Of a DNA stretch of 64,000 nt, positions 59,064 to 64,000 are shown piece after piece (the stretch's first letter is position 1; the number at the start of each line of letters is the position of its first letter). The stretch is from an uncultured Aquitalea sp. (GTDB taxonomy: Bacteria > Pseudomonadota > Gammaproteobacteria > Burkholderiales > Chromobacteriaceae), in contig NZ_CAMFLA010000005.1 in assembly GCF_945957525.1 (NCBI RefSeq), positions 124,001 through 188,000 on the forward strand, given 5' to 3'. The translations under genes were made by a program, and so were the position numbers. The notes beneath the pieces are model-generated. The model made no database searches. It saw only the letters and a list, made by a program, of their open reading frames with translations, and was not told the DNA's origin.

Positions 59064-61071
59064 GTCATTTTCGAAAACAAAATCCCTCTCCCTGGCGCAA
59101 AAGCTGTCGGTGCTGATCAGCATTGCATTGCTGACCGTGCTGGGGCTGGCAGGCTTTCTGGTCAGCAACTGGCTTTCCACCCGCATGGAGCAGCACGCGG
59201 TGGAAAATATGTCCCGCATCAATCGGCAAGTGATCGACATGGTGGACGCCTATGCGTCTCGACTGGAGCGCGAAGCCGCCGACAGCACCTCGTTGATGTT
59301 GTCTTCTCTGCCGGGCAATTGGCATGTCGCCGCAGGCGCTGCGCCTGTGCTGATGGCTGGCGATACCGCGCTTAACGGCAATGAAGCGACTGTTGATCGT
59401 TTCTCCCAGGCCACGCATGGGGCCGCCACGTTCTTTGTGCGCGATGGCGACCGCTTTGTGCGCATTGCCTCTTCCCTGAAGAAAGAAGACGGCAGCCGCG
59501 CGGTGGGCACTAGTCTGGACAGCAGTCACCCGGCTTACGCCTTGCTGAAACAGGGACAGGAGTACACCGGCCCGGCGCGCCTGTTTGGTCGTGATTACAT
59601 GACGCACTATCGCCCCTTGAAGGACGCTGCCGGCCAGGTGGTGGGCGCCGCTTTTACTGGTGTGGATTACACCGAAGGGCTGCAGGCGCTGAAGAGCAAA
59701 GTGATGTCGATCAGGATCGGCGATACCGGCTATGTGTTTGTAATGGATGCGCGCGGCCATCCCGGCGATATGCTGATTCATCCCGCCAAAGCAGGGCAGA
59801 ACCTGCTGGCGGTGAAGGATGCGGACGGCCAGGATTTCATCCGCAGCATGATGGACGGCAAAAACGGCGATATTTCCTACCGCTGGCAGGACCCGGACGG
59901 CCGCGTGCGCGAGAAGCTGGCCAGTTTCAAGACCTTTGATCGTTGGGGCTGGCTGGTGGCTACCAGCGCCTATGCAGATGAACTGGTCAAGGAGCCGCAT
60001 GAAGTGCGTTTGCGCATGCTGATCGGCACTGCGCTGGTGATTCTGTTGCTGGTGGTCATCACCTTCATCGCCATGCGCCGCTGGGTGACCCAGCCGCTGT
60101 CCTGGCTGGTGGATACCACCCGCCGCGTGGCGGCGGGCGATCTTACCGTGCAGGTGGCGGTGGATCGCGGCGACGAGATCGGCGAAGTATTGTCGGCCAG
60201 CAATGACATGTGCCGCGAACTGCGCCAGCTGGTAAGCGAAGTGAACCAGAGCGTAGAAGGGTTGGCGCGCAATGCCGACAATCTGGCTAAGGTGTCCGAG
60301 GATGTGTCCGGCAGCTCGCAAGAGCAAAGCGCCGCCGTGGCAGCCATGGCGGCCTGCGTGGAAGAAATGACGCACAGCATCAGCCTGGTGAACAGCCATG
60401 CCGGCAGCGCGCGCGAGCTTGCGGTGCAGTCGGATCAGGTGTCGCGTACCGGCGAGGTGATTGTCAGCCGCACTGTCGCCACCATGCGCGAAATCGCCTC
60501 GGCCTCGTCAGCCACCGCCAGCACCGTCACGCAATTGGGCGAGCGTTCCGAGCAGATCAGCCGAGTGGTAACCGTGATCCGCGATATTGCCGATCAGACC
60601 AATCTGCTGGCGCTGAATGCCGCCATCGAAGCGGCGCGGGCCGGTGAAATGGGCCGCGGCTTTGCCGTGGTGGCCGACGAAGTACGCAAACTGGCCGAAC
60701 GCACAACCCAGTCCACTCTGGAAATCAGCGACACCGTCGCCCGCATCCAGACTGAAGCGCGCGACGCGGTGGACAGCATGAACACTGCCGCCAGCCAGGT
60801 GGAAGCCGGCGTGAAAGCCGCCAGCGAGGCCGGCGACAGTCTGCAAAGCATCCGCGATGGCGCGCGGCAAGTAGAGCAGGCCGTGGTGGGTATCGCCGAG
60901 GCGCTCAGCGAGCAAAACACCGCCAGCCAGGACATCGCGCACAATGTGGAGCGCGTGGCGCAGCAGGCAGACCAGAACCACCACAAGGCGCGCGATGCCT
61001 CGCTGGTAGCCTGCGACATCACCTCCATGGCGCATCAGCTGCAGCAATCGGTGGCACGCTTCCGCGTATAG
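59062..61071 (+). CDS. Methyl-accepting chemotaxis protein (Cache-type sensor)
   Basis: 669 residues from ATG 59062 ([11 protein letters not shown]). TM1 near 12-32, a periplasmic Cache-like domain (about 35-310, with [26 protein letters not shown] and [23 protein letters not shown]), TM2 near 317-336, a HAMP domain, then the signalling coiled coil with the hairpin tip [20 protein letters not shown]. No C-terminal CheR-docking pentapeptide is seen. The Cache type suggests a small organic acid or amino acid ligand. The start is not marked by a ribosome site; an ATG at 58951 in frame is the alternative. Confidence 0.9.
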   Translation: MSFSKTKSLSLAQKLSVLISIALLTVLGLAGFLVSNWLSTRMEQHAVENMSRINRQVIDMVDAYASRLEREAADSTSLMLSSLPGNWHVAAGAAPVLMAGDTALNGNEATVDRFSQATHGAATFFVRDGDRFVRIASSLKKEDGSRAVGTSLDSSHPAYALLKQGQEYTGPARLFGRDYMTHYRPLKDAAGQVVGAAFTGVDYTEGLQALKSKVMSIRIGDTGYVFVMDARGHPGDMLIHPAKAGQNLLAVKDADGQDFIRSMMDGKNGDISYRWQDPDGRVREKLASFKTFDRWGWLVATSAYADELVKEPHEVRLRMLIGTALVILLLVVITFIAMRRWVTQPLSWLVDTTRRVAAGDLTVQVAVDRGDEIGEVLSASNDMCRELRQLVSEVNQSVEGLARNADNLAKVSEDVSGSSQEQSAAVAAMAACVEEMTHSISLVNSHAGSARELAVQSDQVSRTGEVIVSRTVATMREIASASSATASTVTQLGERSEQISRVVTVIRDIADQTNLLALNAAIEAARAGEMGRGFAVVADEVRKLAERTTQSTLEISDTVARIQTEARDAVDSMNTAASQVEAGVKAASEAGDSLQSIRDGARQVEQAVVGIAEALSEQNTASQDIAHNVERVAQQADQNHHKARDASLVACDITSMAHQLQQSVARFRV

Positions 61072-61098
61072 CGCCTTGCCGCAGGCGGCCATGCCGCT

Positions 61099-61146
61099 AC
61101 CAAAGCAAAGCCCCGCCACCCCGTGTTGGCGGGGCTTTGCTTTGGT
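61099..61146 (+). terminator. 20-bp perfect stem after the chemoreceptor gene
   Basis: 61099-61118 and 61127-61146 are perfect inverted repeats (CCAAAGCAAAGCCCCGCCA type) with an 8-base loop. The GC core followed by CTTTGCTTT and mirrored on the other side makes it a plausible bidirectional terminator; the T run is interrupted. Confidence 0.65.
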
Positions 61147-63641
<2,495 letters not shown>

Positions 63642-63663
63642 GTCGCATCATCAGCAGACTGAA

Positions 63664-63696
63664 AACCGCCGCGTCGCGCAAGCGATAGCGGCGGTT
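63664..63696. terminator. Hairpin between katG and the last ORF
   Basis: AACCGCCGC (63664-63672) pairs with GCGGCGGTT (63688-63696), with an inner TCGC/GCGA stem. T-rich bases follow on both strands (TTCTGTGTTT; TTTTCAG), so it can end both converging transcripts. Confidence 0.7.
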
Positions 63697-63702
63697 CTGT
63701 GT

Positions 63703-63981
63703 TTACTGAGCCTGCTGAGGGAAAAGCGCTTTGCATTTGGCATCGCTATCCGGACCAGTAAAAATCACCTGCTTCCAGTGTGTGGTTTCATAAACACCCG
63801 GGTAGGCACCTTTTTTGCAAGATATATCACTTGTTAATAATGCCAGATAGTTTCCGTCTGGTGAGAAGATGGCGCGATCTGTATCGCCAGCAAATAAAGA
63901 TCGAGCCAGGTTTTTATCTGACCTGCTATACCAATAGAAGGGTTTATTTTTTATGTGTATTGCGCTTTCAAACGAATTTTT
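63703..63981 (-). pseudogene. AT-rich ORF, 3' part of a beta-propeller-like gene, apparently interrupted
   Basis: A minus-strand frame of 92 codons ends at TAA 63705-63703. It includes FSPDGNYLALLTSD, like a WD40/TolB-type blade, and ends KALFPQQAQ. No start codon with a ribosome site is present, and an in-frame TAA stands at 63984-63982 next to a run of seven A; a one-base change in the run would join it to another open frame at the edge. It is either a decayed gene, a phase-variable one, or a sequencing slip. Base composition is AT-rich. Confidence 0.4.
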
Positions 63982-64000
63982 TTATTTTTCCACGGCGCTG

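Overview
The window is about 63% GC and reads as the chromosome of a betaproteobacterium of the order Neisseriales, most like the Chromobacterium group. The reasons are the high GC, the gene blocks recX-recA/hrcA, rimP-nusA-infB-rbfA-truB-rpsO-pnp and dapE-yffB-pilU, CcoG, NnrS, and a complete-looking arginine succinyltransferase (AST) operon. There is no tRNA, rRNA, CRISPR array, insertion sequence or prophage. Two short stretches (about 56.9-57.9 kb and the last 300 bases) are clearly AT-rich and look acquired.

Layout. 0-3.3 kb: a partial Nudix hydrolase, undecaprenyl-diphosphatase, an alginate-lyase-like exported protein and a YecA/YgfB-type protein, all on the minus strand. 3.3-7.3 kb: a minus-strand cluster of circularly permuted ATP-grasp, alpha-E, transglutaminase-like protein and the proteasome-like protease Anbu. 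7.6-12.8 kb: six tightly packed minus-strand genes, namely a di-iron/MBL (ODP-like) protein, a membrane-anchored FimV-like protein, a degenerate-receiver protein with an amphipathic C-terminus, a Ras-like GTPase, an uncharacterised protein and a roadblock/LC7 protein. A candidate FNR/DNR-type promoter precedes the first gene. This is the best candidate for an undescribed system, possibly an oxygen- or redox-linked MglA/MglB-like module. 13.1-18.3 kb: a periplasmic binding protein, alaS, recX and recA on minus. 18.5-24.0 kb: hrcA, mltB, dnaX, ybaB, a GFA-like protein and recR on plus. 24.2-32.5 kb: a MocR-type regulator, ccoG, marC, dapE, yffB, pilU and fadD on minus. 32.8-42.4 kb: translation and RNA genes from rimP to pnp, then a small membrane protein. 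42.5-44.5 kb: nnrS diverging from a DNR-type regulator. 44.6-50.8 kb: astC, aruF, aruG, astD and astB. 51.7-55.3 kb: livHMGF without a binding protein. 55.3-63.6 kb: a YdcF-like protein, a CinA-N-like protein, the AT-rich orphan, an Lrp/AsnC regulator, a chemoreceptor and katG. The end holds a broken AT-rich ORF.

Across the window the 10-mer TTGGCCGAAG (either strand) occurs at least 19 times. It falls in several reading frames inside genes, is enriched between genes, and once forms the two arms of an intrinsic terminator. That is how the DNA uptake sequences of Neisseriaceae behave. The word, together with pilU, suggests a candidate uptake-sequence dialect. Several mRNA leaders (pnp, rimP, the chemoreceptor, the YdcF-like gene) carry notable stem-loops. 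Counts and structures here were made by eye from the sequence.
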